This document shows, piece by piece, positions 32,153 through 39,422 of a stretch of DNA of 43,342 bases. How positions within the stretch are numbered: position 1 is the stretch's first letter; each line of letters begins with the position of its first letter. Source of the DNA: Oscillospiraceae bacterium (GTDB lineage: Bacteria; Bacillota; Clostridia; Oscillospirales; Oscillospiraceae); assembly GCA_902783035.1 (NCBI GenBank), contig CACZPK010000121.1:1-43342 (forward strand). The letters run 5' to 3'. A model generated the notes under the pieces. It was not told the origin of the DNA. It saw only the letters and a list, made by a program, of their open reading frames with translations, and ran no database searches. The translations under genes were made by a program, and so were the position numbers.

Positions 32153-33439
32153 ATGAGCAATCAGGCGAAGAAAAAGGTATCTGCATATCACGACTCTCTG
32201 ATTCTGATCGCATTTGTTCTGGTTGGCGCGGTCATCGGCATTGTTCTTGGCGAAAAAGCCTCGTTCCTGTATCCGATCGGCCAGATTTGGCTGAACATGC
32301 TGTTTGTTCTTTTGGTTCCGTTGATTTTCTTTTCCATTGCCGGTTCGATCGCCGCTGTCGCCGACACAAAGCGCATCGGCAAGCTGTTGCTGCTGACCAT
32401 TGGCATTTTTATCGTGACGGCGGCGTTTGCGGGCATATTCATGTTTCTGGTAACGGGAATATTCGGCGTGGACACATCCGTTCAGATGGAGGCGGGCGAG
32501 AGCGCGATCAACGCAGCGGACAGCGTCGGCACGCAGATCGTCAACGCCTTTACCGTCAACGATTTCCCGCTGGTGATCTCCCGCGGGCATATCCTTGCGC
32601 TGATCGTTTTCACCGTATTTTTCGGTGTTACCGTTTCCGCGCTCGGAGAAGAGGGGCGCGCCGTTTCGCAATGGCTCGCCGATCTGTCCAAGGTGTTCTA
32701 TAAAATGGTCGCGCTGTTGATGAAGCTCGCGCCCATCGGTCTGATGGCATACTTTGCAAACCTGACCGGCACATATGGCGCGGAATTGCTTAAAAGCTAC
32801 GGCCGCGGACTTTTGATCTATTATCCCGCGGCAATCGTTTACTTCTTTGCATTTCTGGCGCTCTACGCCTTTATCGCGGCAGGCCCTTGGGGCGTACGCA
32901 ATTTCTTCCGGCAGATCCTGACCCCCGCGCTCACGGCACTTGGCACCCGCTCCTCCGCCGCAACGTTGCCGCTCCAGCTCGACGCCTGCGACAAACTGGG
33001 CGTACCTCGTGAGGTCAGCTCCGTCGTCGTTCCCGTCGGGGCAACCTGCCACATGGACGGCGCCTGCCTCGCCACGATCTATGAGATCGTGTTCTGCTGC
33101 GTGATGTTCGGACGGCCTTTGCGCAGCCTCAGCGATTTTGCGTTTGCGCTGGTCATCGCGGTTGCCGGCTCGGTCGCAGTGTCCTCGGTGCCGGGCGGCG
33201 GTGCGGCAATGGAGACGATGGTCATCTCCTCCTTCGGCTTCCCGACGATCGTTTTGCCCGTTCTGCTGATGATGACGCAGCTCTTCGACGCAGGCTGCAC
33301 GCTCATCAACTCCTGCGGCGATACCGCCGCTTCCATGCTTGTCACACGCTTCCTGTACGGCAAGGACTGGTATAAGAAGGACCTAAACCGCGCGGAAGCC
33401 GCAAATACCGTTACAAAGGCAGGCGCGATAAATGGATGA
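32153..33439 (+). CDS. Dicarboxylate/amino acid:cation symporter (DAACS/SDF family)
   Basis: A 428-residue secondary transporter with eight transmembrane helices and two re-entrant hairpins. Motifs: GTRSSAATLPL (hairpin 1), PVGATCHMDGACL (sodium/substrate site; His in place of the usual Asn of NMDG) and SSVPGGGAAMETM (hairpin 2). The last helix has FDAGCTLINSCGDTAASM with the substrate-contacting Asp and Asn. It imports glutamate/aspartate, serine/threonine or C4-dicarboxylates with Na+ or H+. ATG 32153 follows AAGGAAG. It overlaps the next gene by eight bases, so they are co-translated. Unlike the transporter at 5643, this one is intact and lacks a soluble domain. Confidence 0.92.
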   Translation: MSNQAKKKVSAYHDSLILIAFVLVGAVIGIVLGEKASFLYPIGQIWLNMLFVLLVPLIFFSIAGSIAAVADTKRIGKLLLLTIGIFIVTAAFAGIFMFLVTGIFGVDTSVQMEAGESAINAADSVGTQIVNAFTVNDFPLVISRGHILALIVFTVFFGVTVSALGEEGRAVSQWLADLSKVFYKMVALLMKLAPIGLMAYFANLTGTYGAELLKSYGRGLLIYYPAAIVYFFAFLALYAFIAAGPWGVRNFFRQILTPALTALGTRSSAATLPLQLDACDKLGVPREVSSVVVPVGATCHMDGACLATIYEIVFCCVMFGRPLRSLSDFAFALVIAVAGSVAVSSVPGGGAAMETMVISSFGFPTIVLPVLLMMTQLFDAGCTLINSCGDTAASMLVTRFLYGKDWYKKDLNRAEAANTVTKAGAING

Positions 33440-34301
33440 TTATGACGATTGCTGCATTGTGCAGCTGACGGAACGGCACTACGCCGCGCACAGCAGCCGC
33501 CCCGATCTCGTCGGAGTGCTGATCCCCGGCAGACGGGGCCGTCTCCTCGCAACGCTTTACACCGCGGCGGGAGACGCGCCGCACCCCTGCGTGCTGCTGC
33601 TGCACGGCATCCCCGGCGTGGAGCGGAACCTCGACCTTGCCCAGCATCTGCGCCGCGAAGGGTTTCATGTGCTGACGTTCCACTACAGTGGAAACTGGGG
33701 CAGCGACGGCGATTACGCCTTTGCCCATAACCTGGAGGATGCGGAAACGGTACTGGACTATATCCTGCGCGACACGACACACGGATTCGATGTTTCCCGG
33801 ATCTATGCCGTAGGGCACAGCCTCGGCGGCTTTGTCTGTGGACAGCTCACGGCAAAGCGCAGCGAGATCCGCGCAGGTGTGCTGCTGATGCCCTGCGACG
33901 TCGGACGCGCGGCGCAGCTCAAGCGTGAAAACGGCGACGCCTTCCGCACCTTTGCCGCGCTGCTGGATGAAAGCGCGCAATGGCTGCACGGCACAAGCGG
34001 CAGAGAATTGATGCGGGAAGCGCTGGAAAACGAGAACCGCTACGCGCTCTCTTCCGTAGCAAAAGCGCTGGCGCAAAAACCGCTTTTGTGTTGTACGGGG
34101 TCACTGGATCGCGATACGCCGGACGCGCTTTTTTGCGCGCCGCTGCGGCGCGCCATACGCGACGCGGGCGGAACACAGCTCCGGCACATCAGCTTCCCGA
34201 CCGACCACTTTTTCGCCGATTATCGCCTGACAGTCGCGCAGACGGTTTCCGATTTTCTGACGGAGATCGATCGGCCGTATCAGGCAAAGTTTCCGGCATA
34301 A
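33432..34301 (+). CDS. Alpha/beta hydrolase
   Basis: A 289-residue cytoplasmic serine hydrolase. The oxyanion-hole motif is LLLHGIPGVERNLDLA, the nucleophile elbow is AVGHSLGGFVCGQL with Ser in G-H-S-L-G, the likely acidic residue is in CTGSLDRDTPDALF, and the base is His in PTDHFFADYR. It is similar to the acyl-peptide/dienelactone hydrolase group. The start overlaps the end of the symporter gene, so it may act on a compound that the transporter brings in, such as an ester or acylated amino acid (inference). The substrate is unknown. Complete, followed by a bidirectional terminator. Confidence 0.88.
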   Translation: MDDYDDCCIVQLTERHYAAHSSRPDLVGVLIPGRRGRLLATLYTAAGDAPHPCVLLLHGIPGVERNLDLAQHLRREGFHVLTFHYSGNWGSDGDYAFAHNLEDAETVLDYILRDTTHGFDVSRIYAVGHSLGGFVCGQLTAKRSEIRAGVLLMPCDVGRAAQLKRENGDAFRTFAALLDESAQWLHGTSGRELMREALENENRYALSSVAKALAQKPLLCCTGSLDRDTPDALFCAPLRRAIRDAGGTQLRHISFPTDHFFADYRLTVAQTVSDFLTEIDRPYQAKFPA

Positions 34302-34318
34302 CGGTATCATAAATTGAA

Positions 34319-34355
34319 AAGCCCATCGCCTGCATAACATGCAGGCGATGGGCTT
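34319..34355. terminator. Bidirectional terminator, 17-bp perfect stem
   Basis: AAGCCCATCGCCTGCAT pairs exactly with its inverted copy around a three-base AAC loop. T-rich sequence follows on the minus strand. It ends the hydrolase operon and the convergent mccB-mccA-NSS operon. Confidence 0.92.
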
Positions 34356-34365
34356 AAACCATCTT

Positions 34366-35754
34366 TTACAGGATTCCCAGTGAAGTGAGCGCCACGAAGA
34401 AAGTTGCAAGCGGCGCAATGTATCGCAACAGGAACAGCCAGAGCCGTTTCCACGAAAATGCGCCGTTTTTCTCGACCTCCGCGAGCACAGCGTCCGGTTT
34501 CCACACCCAGCCGATGAAGAGCACCATGAACAGCGCGCCGAAGCTCAAAAACACGTTCTCGCCGAGGAAATCCACCGAGTCCAGCATATCATAGCCCGAA
34601 AAGCGCTCCCCCAGCCAGGCAAGCGGATGCACGCCGGAGAGCACGCCGTAGCCGAGCGACACGGGAACGGACAGGACAAAGGAAAGTATGCAGGACACCG
34701 CCGTAGATTGGTTCTGGTCCCAGCCGAGGTGCTCCGTGCCGATGGGCACCAGTGCGCCGGTGATGCCGATGCTCGTCGAAAGCCCCGCGGCAAAGGCGGA
34801 GACGAAAAAAATAAACCCGAATATCGCTCCGCCGGGCATGTTGTCGAACACATTCTTGAGCGTGATGAACAGAAGTCCCGGGCCGGAGGTCGGGTCAAGC
34901 CCGTAGGCGAACACCGCCGGCATAATGGCAAGTCCCGCCAGCATTGCAACGACCATATCCGCGATGGGAATGGCAACGGCCTGCCTGACGATCGACGTCT
35001 CGTCGGGCATATAGGAGCTCAAAAAGATGTTGGTGCCGAAACCGACGTTGATCGAGAACCACATCTGCACCACCGCCAGTGAAAATACGCCGAAGAAACC
35101 GATCTCGCGGAATGCCGCCATGTTCGGTTCAAACATATAACGCAGGCCCTCCGCCGCGCCGGGCAGCGTGCAGCTGCGCACCGCCACGACGATCAGCATG
35201 GCAAACAGCACCGGCAACAGCACCTTGCACGCCTTCTCATAGCCCGCCGCGAAATCCTTGCGGATAATGATGTAGGTCAGTCCCAGCACGATAGCCGTCC
35301 AGATCAACGGCTCGACGGGCGAGGCGATCATGGTGGAGAAGTACGTCGCGCCGTCAATGGCGGTGAAGTCGCCGCCGAAGATGGAGATAAAGTACATGCA
35401 CATATACTTCATCAGATAGCCCACGATCAGCGCGTAAAAGCCCATGACGAGGATGCAGGTGATCTCATGGAACCATCCGATGAACCCCCACCTTTTGTCG
35501 ACCGCCTGATAAGCCCGGACCGGGCCGACACGGAATTTGCGTCCGAAACCGTATTCCGCGATGACGATGGGGATGCCGATGGCGAACACCGCGATCAGGT
35601 AGATGACGATGAACGGAAAACCGCCGCCGCGCCCCATCTTGAACGGAAAGCCCCAGAGGTTGCCGAGTCCCACCGCCCCCGCGACATTCGCAAGGAAAAA
35701 TCCCAACGTGCCGGAAAAGTTGCTGCGTTTGCCTGCCTTTGCATTGCTGCCCAT
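34366..35754 (-). CDS. Sodium-dependent transporter of the NSS/SNF family
   Basis: A 462-residue LeuT-fold transporter with eleven to twelve helices. TM1 has the unwound sodium/substrate region ANVAGAVGLGNLWGFPF and TM6 the matching SINVGFGTNIFLSSY-type segment; GRGGGFPFIVIYLI follows TM1. Bacterial members import aromatic amino acids, leucine or methionine with Na+. It is the third gene of an operon with mccB and mccA, 20 bp after mccA, with AAAGGAG before ATG 35754. This suggests methionine, homocysteine or cysteine-related substrate (inference). Intact. Confidence 0.92.
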   Translation of the reverse strand: MGSNAKAGKRSNFSGTLGFFLANVAGAVGLGNLWGFPFKMGRGGGFPFIVIYLIAVFAIGIPIVIAEYGFGRKFRVGPVRAYQAVDKRWGFIGWFHEITCILVMGFYALIVGYLMKYMCMYFISIFGGDFTAIDGATYFSTMIASPVEPLIWTAIVLGLTYIIIRKDFAAGYEKACKVLLPVLFAMLIVVAVRSCTLPGAAEGLRYMFEPNMAAFREIGFFGVFSLAVVQMWFSINVGFGTNIFLSSYMPDETSIVRQAVAIPIADMVVAMLAGLAIMPAVFAYGLDPTSGPGLLFITLKNVFDNMPGGAIFGFIFFVSAFAAGLSTSIGITGALVPIGTEHLGWDQNQSTAVSCILSFVLSVPVSLGYGVLSGVHPLAWLGERFSGYDMLDSVDFLGENVFLSFGALFMVLFIGWVWKPDAVLAEVEKNGAFSWKRLWLFLLRYIAPLATFFVALTSLGIL

Positions 35755-35774
35755 GCGTGTTTCTCCTTTGATGT

Positions 35775-36683
35775 TTACTGATACAGATTTTTGCTGAAGT
35801 AGCGGTCACCGCGGTCGGGCAGGATAATGACGAGATTTCCCTTTGCTCCCTGCGCGATCAGCTTTTCCGCCGCCGCCAGCGCCGCGCCGGAGGACGACCC
35901 GGCGAAAATACCCTCCTTCGCCGCCAGCTCCCGCGCGCCGTCAAACGCTTCTGCGTCGGTGATCTTCACCACCGCATCCACCAGCGTCATGTCCATCGTG
36001 TCCGCGATGAAGTCGTTGCCTATGCCCTCGATGTCGTAGTCCGCGTGCTCGCCGCCGCCCATGGTCGAGCCGACGGGGTCGGCGAGGATGCCGCGGATAT
36101 CGGGGTTCTGCTCCTTCAGATACCGCGCAACGCCGCTGTAGGTACCGCCGCTGCCCGCGCCGGCAATGAAGTAATCAATCTTGCCGTCCAGGTCGCGCCA
36201 GATCTCCGGCCCCGTTGTATCGTGGTGGATCTGCGGGTTTGCCGGGTTATGGAACTGCCCCAGAGAGATTGCGTTCGGAATCGTTGCGAGCAGCTCTTCC
36301 GCCTTCGCCGCCGCGCCCAGCATTCCCTTTTCGCGCGGTGTGTGGACGATCTCCGCACCGAGGGCGCGCATCAGTGTCTGCTTTTCCTGCGAAAACTTCT
36401 CGGGAACGACGAAGATCACGCGATATCCGCGGTTCAGCGCCGCAAAGGCAATGCCGAGGCCGGTATTGCCCGCCGTCGCTTCAACAATGGCGCCGCCGGG
36501 GCGCAGGCGCCCGGTACGCTCCGCATCGTCCAGCATTGCCTGCCCGACACGGTCCTTCACGCTGCCCGCGGGATTCCAGAGTTCCAGCTTGGCAAAGAGC
36601 TGCACGCCCTCCGGCATTCGGATGTGGTTCAGCTTGACGATCGGCGTGTTGCCGATCAGATTATGCATCGATTCGTAATACAT
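35775..36683 (-). CDS. mccA: Cysteine synthase / cystathionine beta-synthase (MccA-like)
   Basis: A 302-residue fold-type II PLP enzyme. The PLP lysine is Lys43 in NPAGSVKDRVG; the asparagine loop is EATAGNTGLGIAF, and the phosphate cup GAGSGGTYSG. The C-terminus is GSSSGAALAAAEK. Overall it is closer in my memory to B. subtilis MccA (LPEGV-LFAKLE start, PEKFS-EKQ, VHTP-E-GM) than to CysK. MccA forms cystathionine from homocysteine and activated serine. It follows mccB immediately (stop, one base, start), which supports reverse transsulfuration from homocysteine to cysteine. A CysK-type O-acetylserine sulfhydrylase remains possible. Confidence 0.88.
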   Translation of the reverse strand: MYYESMHNLIGNTPIVKLNHIRMPEGVQLFAKLELWNPAGSVKDRVGQAMLDDAERTGRLRPGGAIVEATAGNTGLGIAFAALNRGYRVIFVVPEKFSQEKQTLMRALGAEIVHTPREKGMLGAAAKAEELLATIPNAISLGQFHNPANPQIHHDTTGPEIWRDLDGKIDYFIAGAGSGGTYSGVARYLKEQNPDIRGILADPVGSTMGGGEHADYDIEGIGNDFIADTMDMTLVDAVVKITDAEAFDGARELAAKEGIFAGSSSGAALAAAEKLIAQGAKGNLVIILPDRGDRYFSKNLYQ

Positions 36684-36684
36684 G

Positions 36685-37845
36685 TCAATTCTCCTTACTC
36701 AATTTAATAGCCTGCGCCAGATCGTCGCGCAGGTCGCTCCAATTTTCGATCCCGACGGAAAGGCGGATCAACCCGTCCGTTATGCCCACCTTTTGCCGCA
36801 CCTCATAGGGTATGGACGCATGGGTCATGCTCGCGGGATGGCAGACCAGCGACTCCACGCCGCCGAGGCTCTCCGCCAGCGCAACGAGCCGCAGCGAAGC
36901 GAAGAATTTGCGGATGTCACAGTCCTCATGCAGCTCGAAGGATATCATCGCGCCGCCGTTTTTGGCCTGTTTGCGGTTGATCTCGTACCCCTGCGCACAG
37001 GGAAGGCCGGGATAGTAAACTTTACTGACTGAGGGATTCTGTTTGAGCCATGCCGCCGCCTGCTCCGCGTTTTGAACGTGGCGATCCATGCGCACGGCGA
37101 GCGTCTTGATGCCGCGCAGCAGCAAAAAGCTGTCGAACGGCCCCAGCACCCCGCCGGTAGCATTCTGCAAAAACGCCAGTTTTTCCGCGAGCGCCGCATC
37201 GTTTACCACAGCGAGCCCCGCCACCACGTCGCTGTGCCCGCCGAGATACTTGGTTGCACTGTGCACAACGATGTCCGCGCCGAGTGTCAGCGGACGCTGC
37301 AAATAGGGCGTCATGAACGTGTTGTCCACAATGGTCAGCGCACCGCGGCGCTTTGCGCGCTCCGCAACCGCCGCAAGGTCGGTGACGGTCAGCAGCGGAT
37401 TGGCGGGACTCTCCACCAGCACCGCCTTGACGTCCGGCGTCAGCGCTTTTTCAAAAGCGTCGAGGTCGGTGGTGTCCGCAATGGTGTAAGAAAGTCCGAA
37501 GCGCTGGAACACCTTGTCGAGCACACGGTATGTACCGCCGTAAACGTTGGATGAGATAACGACGCGGTCGCCGCTTTGGAAAAGTTGCAGGACGGCGGTG
37601 ATCGCCGCCATGCCGGAGCCGAACGCGAAGCCCGCCGTACCGCCCTCAAGCTCCGCGATCAGCGCCTCCAGCGCAGCGCGGGTGGGATTGCCGGTGCGCG
37701 AATACTCCCAGCCCGTGTTCTGTCCGAGCCCGCTTTGCTCGTAGGTCGAGGTTTGGTAGATCGGTACGTTCACCGCCCCGGTGGTCTTGTCGCCGTAGAT
37801 TCCGCCGTGGATGACGGCGGACTCGATTTTTTGATAGTTTCCCAT
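36685..37845 (-). CDS. mccB: Cystathionine gamma-lyase / gamma-synthase-type PLP enzyme (MccB-like)
   Basis: A 386-residue Cys/Met-metabolism PLP enzyme. The PLP lysine is Lys199 in VVHSATKYLGGHSD, and other motifs are YSRTGNPTRAALE (phosphate-binding Tyr/Arg), FGSGMAAI and ESPANPLL. C-terminal features ESLGGVESLVCHPASMTH are shared by gamma-lyases and gamma-synthases. Pairing with mccA favours cystathionine/homocysteine lyase activity yielding cysteine and H2S. ATG 37845 has GGGAGG seven bases upstream; the frame extends upstream through the attenuator, but there is no ribosome binding site there. First gene of mccB-mccA-NSS. Confidence 0.92.
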   Translation of the reverse strand: MGNYQKIESAVIHGGIYGDKTTGAVNVPIYQTSTYEQSGLGQNTGWEYSRTGNPTRAALEALIAELEGGTAGFAFGSGMAAITAVLQLFQSGDRVVISSNVYGGTYRVLDKVFQRFGLSYTIADTTDLDAFEKALTPDVKAVLVESPANPLLTVTDLAAVAERAKRRGALTIVDNTFMTPYLQRPLTLGADIVVHSATKYLGGHSDVVAGLAVVNDAALAEKLAFLQNATGGVLGPFDSFLLLRGIKTLAVRMDRHVQNAEQAAAWLKQNPSVSKVYYPGLPCAQGYEINRKQAKNGGAMISFELHEDCDIRKFFASLRLVALAESLGGVESLVCHPASMTHASIPYEVRQKVGITDGLIRLSVGIENWSDLRDDLAQAIKLSKEN

Positions 37846-37864
37846 AAACAGCCTCCCGATTATA

Positions 37865-37954
37865 ATAAAATCCCGCCTGTCCATCGAAGCCGATGGGCGG
37901 ACGGGAATTCCGTTTATGCTTCGCAGCGCGCGGCTATGCCGCCTCTCCCGTCCG
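37865..37954 (-). promoter_or_regulatory. Transcription attenuator in the mccB leader
   Basis: Reading the minus strand, CGGACGGGA (37954-37946) can pair perfectly with TCCCGTCCG (37906-37898) as an anti-terminator. The same CCCGTCCG can instead pair with the downstream GGCGGG (around 37872-37877) through a stem containing CCATCG/CGATGG, followed by ATTTTATT, as a terminator. These are mutually exclusive. No T-box, S-box or other known motif was seen. Confidence 0.6.
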
Positions 37955-38022
37955 TTGATGCGAACAGGAAAGACAGGTATTCTCATGGATGGCAAAAAAT
38001 ACTTGACGCATTTGGCAGCCTC

Positions 38023-38038
38023 ACATTATACATAATGT
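38023..38038. promoter_or_regulatory. Operator-like inverted repeat at the mccB promoter
   Basis: ACATTAT and ATAATGT flank two bases, a perfect 7-bp inverted repeat about 18-33 bp downstream of the -10. Its position fits a repressor site for a sulfur regulator (CymR-like or other), not identified. Confidence 0.5.
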
Positions 38039-38055
38039 TGATTGATATAGTAGGC

Positions 38056-38084
38056 ATTATAGGGTATGAATCTTCTTTTGTCAA
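38056..38084 (-). promoter_or_regulatory. Consensus sigma-A promoter of mccB-mccA-NSS
   Basis: On the minus strand TTGACA (38079-38084) and TATAAT (38056-38061) are separated by exactly 17 bases, a full consensus promoter. It is about 200 bp before mccB, leaving a long leader with the operator and the attenuator. Confidence 0.95.
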
Positions 38085-38105
38085 GTAGCAGGAGAAATTT
38101 TGTGT

Positions 38106-38140
38106 AAAAAAATACGACGGAGCGGCATAAGCGCTCCGCC
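38106..38140 (-). terminator. Terminator after the permease chimera
   Basis: On the minus strand GCGGAGCG pairs with CGCTCCGT around a seven-base loop, followed by GTATTTTTTT. It ends the minus-strand arsenic remnant just upstream of the mccB promoter. Confidence 0.8.
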
Positions 38141-38170
38141 ATATTTTCGTGTTCCTTCCCGAAACGCGCT

Positions 38171-39148
38171 TTATCTGTCTTTCAACGTACTGTGCAGCGG
38201 TGCCGCGCCAAACCACGCCTTTGTTTGATTGGCGATCCGCACAAGCAGCAGCATGACCGGCACCTCGGTCAGGACGCCCACCGTCTTCGCCAGCGCCGCC
38301 GGGGAAGTCGTGCCAAACAGCGCGATTGCCACGGCAACGGCAAGCTCAAAGAAGTTGGACGCACCGATCATACCGGCGGGAGCCGCGATCCGGTGCGGCA
38401 GCTTCAGTGCATGACAGGCAAAATAGGCGACGGCAAAAATCAGAAATGTCTGCAAAACCAGCGGCACTGCGATGTTGTGGATGACCGCGCCGATCCCGAC
38501 GCCGATGAGAACATAGGGAAAGACCTTCTTCGCCGTGGAGCTGACCTGCTCCCATGCGTACTTGAGCCGGTCTCTGACGTGAAACTCCTGCTGCGGAAGG
38601 TCAATATTCTTGCCGCTCCGGATATACGCCTCCACCTCGTCGTCCATGTGCAGCCGCTCGATCAGCGAGCCGCCGGCGACGGCGATCACAAGTCCCAGCA
38701 CCACATAGACGATCGCAACCCGCCACCCGAAAATGCTCATCAGCAGCACAAGGCTGCCCAAATCCACCATCGGGGAGGAAATGAGAAACGAAAACGTCAC
38801 GCCCAGCGGCAAGCCCGCACTGGTAAAGCCGATGAACAGCGGGATCGACGAGCAGGAGCAAAACGGCGTCACGGTGCCGAGCAGCGCCGCAACACAGTTT
38901 GCCCCGACACCGCGGAAACGGCCCAGAATCTTTTTGCTGCGCTCCGACGGAAAGAAACTCTGGATGTAAGAAATGGCAAAGATCAGCACGCCGAGCAGCA
39001 GCATGATCTTGACGCAGTCGTAAAGGAAAAACAGAATACTGCCGCCGAGCCGGCTGCCCGTATCCAGGCCGAGCGCGGACAACCCCGTGTTGATCAGGCG
39101 GTTCAGCCACGCCATGCCAAGCACTTCGTTCTGGATAAAAGCCCACAT
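38171..39148 (-). CDS. Chimera: DUF318 (ArsP-like) permease N-terminus fused to ACR3 arsenite exporter C-terminus
   Basis: A 325-residue membrane protein. Residues 1 to about 225 are a DUF318/YraQ-type permease with the signature [24 protein letters not shown] and [15 protein letters not shown], and end at [10 protein letters not shown]. From [19 protein letters not shown] on it is the C-terminal third of an ACR3/ArsB arsenite efflux protein ([25 protein letters not shown] and [18 protein letters not shown]). The junction (near 38473) is in frame. I infer a deletion joining adjacent permease and acr3 genes in an ars operon. The fused helices retain neither complete family fold, so function is doubtful. 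ATG 39148 follows AAAGGA. An arsR fragment lies upstream. Confidence 0.8.
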   Translation of the reverse strand: MWAFIQNEVLGMAWLNRLINTGLSALGLDTGSRLGGSILFFLYDCVKIMLLLGVLIFAISYIQSFFPSERSKKILGRFRGVGANCVAALLGTVTPFCSCSSIPLFIGFTSAGLPLGVTFSFLISSPMVDLGSLVLLMSIFGWRVAIVYVVLGLVIAVAGGSLIERLHMDDEVEAYIRSGKNIDLPQQEFHVRDRLKYAWEQVSSTAKKVFPYVLIGVGIGAVIHNIAVPLVLQTFLIFAVAYFACHALKLPHRIAAPAGMIGASNFFELAVAVAIALFGTTSPAALAKTVGVLTEVPVMLLLVRIANQTKAWFGAAPLHSTLKDR

Positions 39149-39205
39149 AACAAGGTCCTTTCAAAAATCGAAATATTGAAATCTGTCTATTTATAGTGCT
39201 TGAAT

Positions 39206-39230
39206 AAACCGCGCGGGACGGCGCGGTTTT
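39206..39230. terminator. Hairpin between the arsR fragment and the permease
   Basis: AAACCGCGC pairs with GCGCGGTTT around seven bases, with short T-runs on both sides. It immediately follows the arsR stop and may terminate or attenuate before the permease. Confidence 0.5.
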
Positions 39231-39422
39231 ATGAATGGCCGGAGCAGCAGTCTGCCTCCGTTTCCACGGCGTTTGTCAGCGCAAGCAGCGTCCGGACGGC
39301 CTTGTCCGCTCCGTCCGGCGAGATGCGGTAGTGCATCCACTTTCCCTCTTTCCGTCCCAAAACAATACCGGAATCGCAGAGGACTTTCATGTGGTGGGAA
39401 AGTGTCGGCTGCGCAACGGCCA
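39229..39422 (-). pseudogene. ArsR/SmtB-family repressor, N-terminus missing
   Basis: The minus-strand frame encodes the recognition half of an ArsR winged helix: VAQPTLSHHMKVLCDSGIV followed by LGRKEGKWMHYRISPDG, ending in CCSGHS, where the vicinal Cys may bind As(III). The upstream helices and the usual metal motif are missing: before residue 1 the sequence switches to the start of an oppositely oriented carbohydrate-binding gene. Only a TTG without a ribosome binding site is available as start. It is the regulator of the ars operon by context (permease/acr3 chimera downstream). Confidence 0.75.

Noticed and set aside
37865-38055. T-box or SAM (S-box) riboswitch upstream of mccB
   Set aside because: Neither the T-box AGGGTGG sequence nor the S-box core motifs are present in the leader; only generic stems were found.
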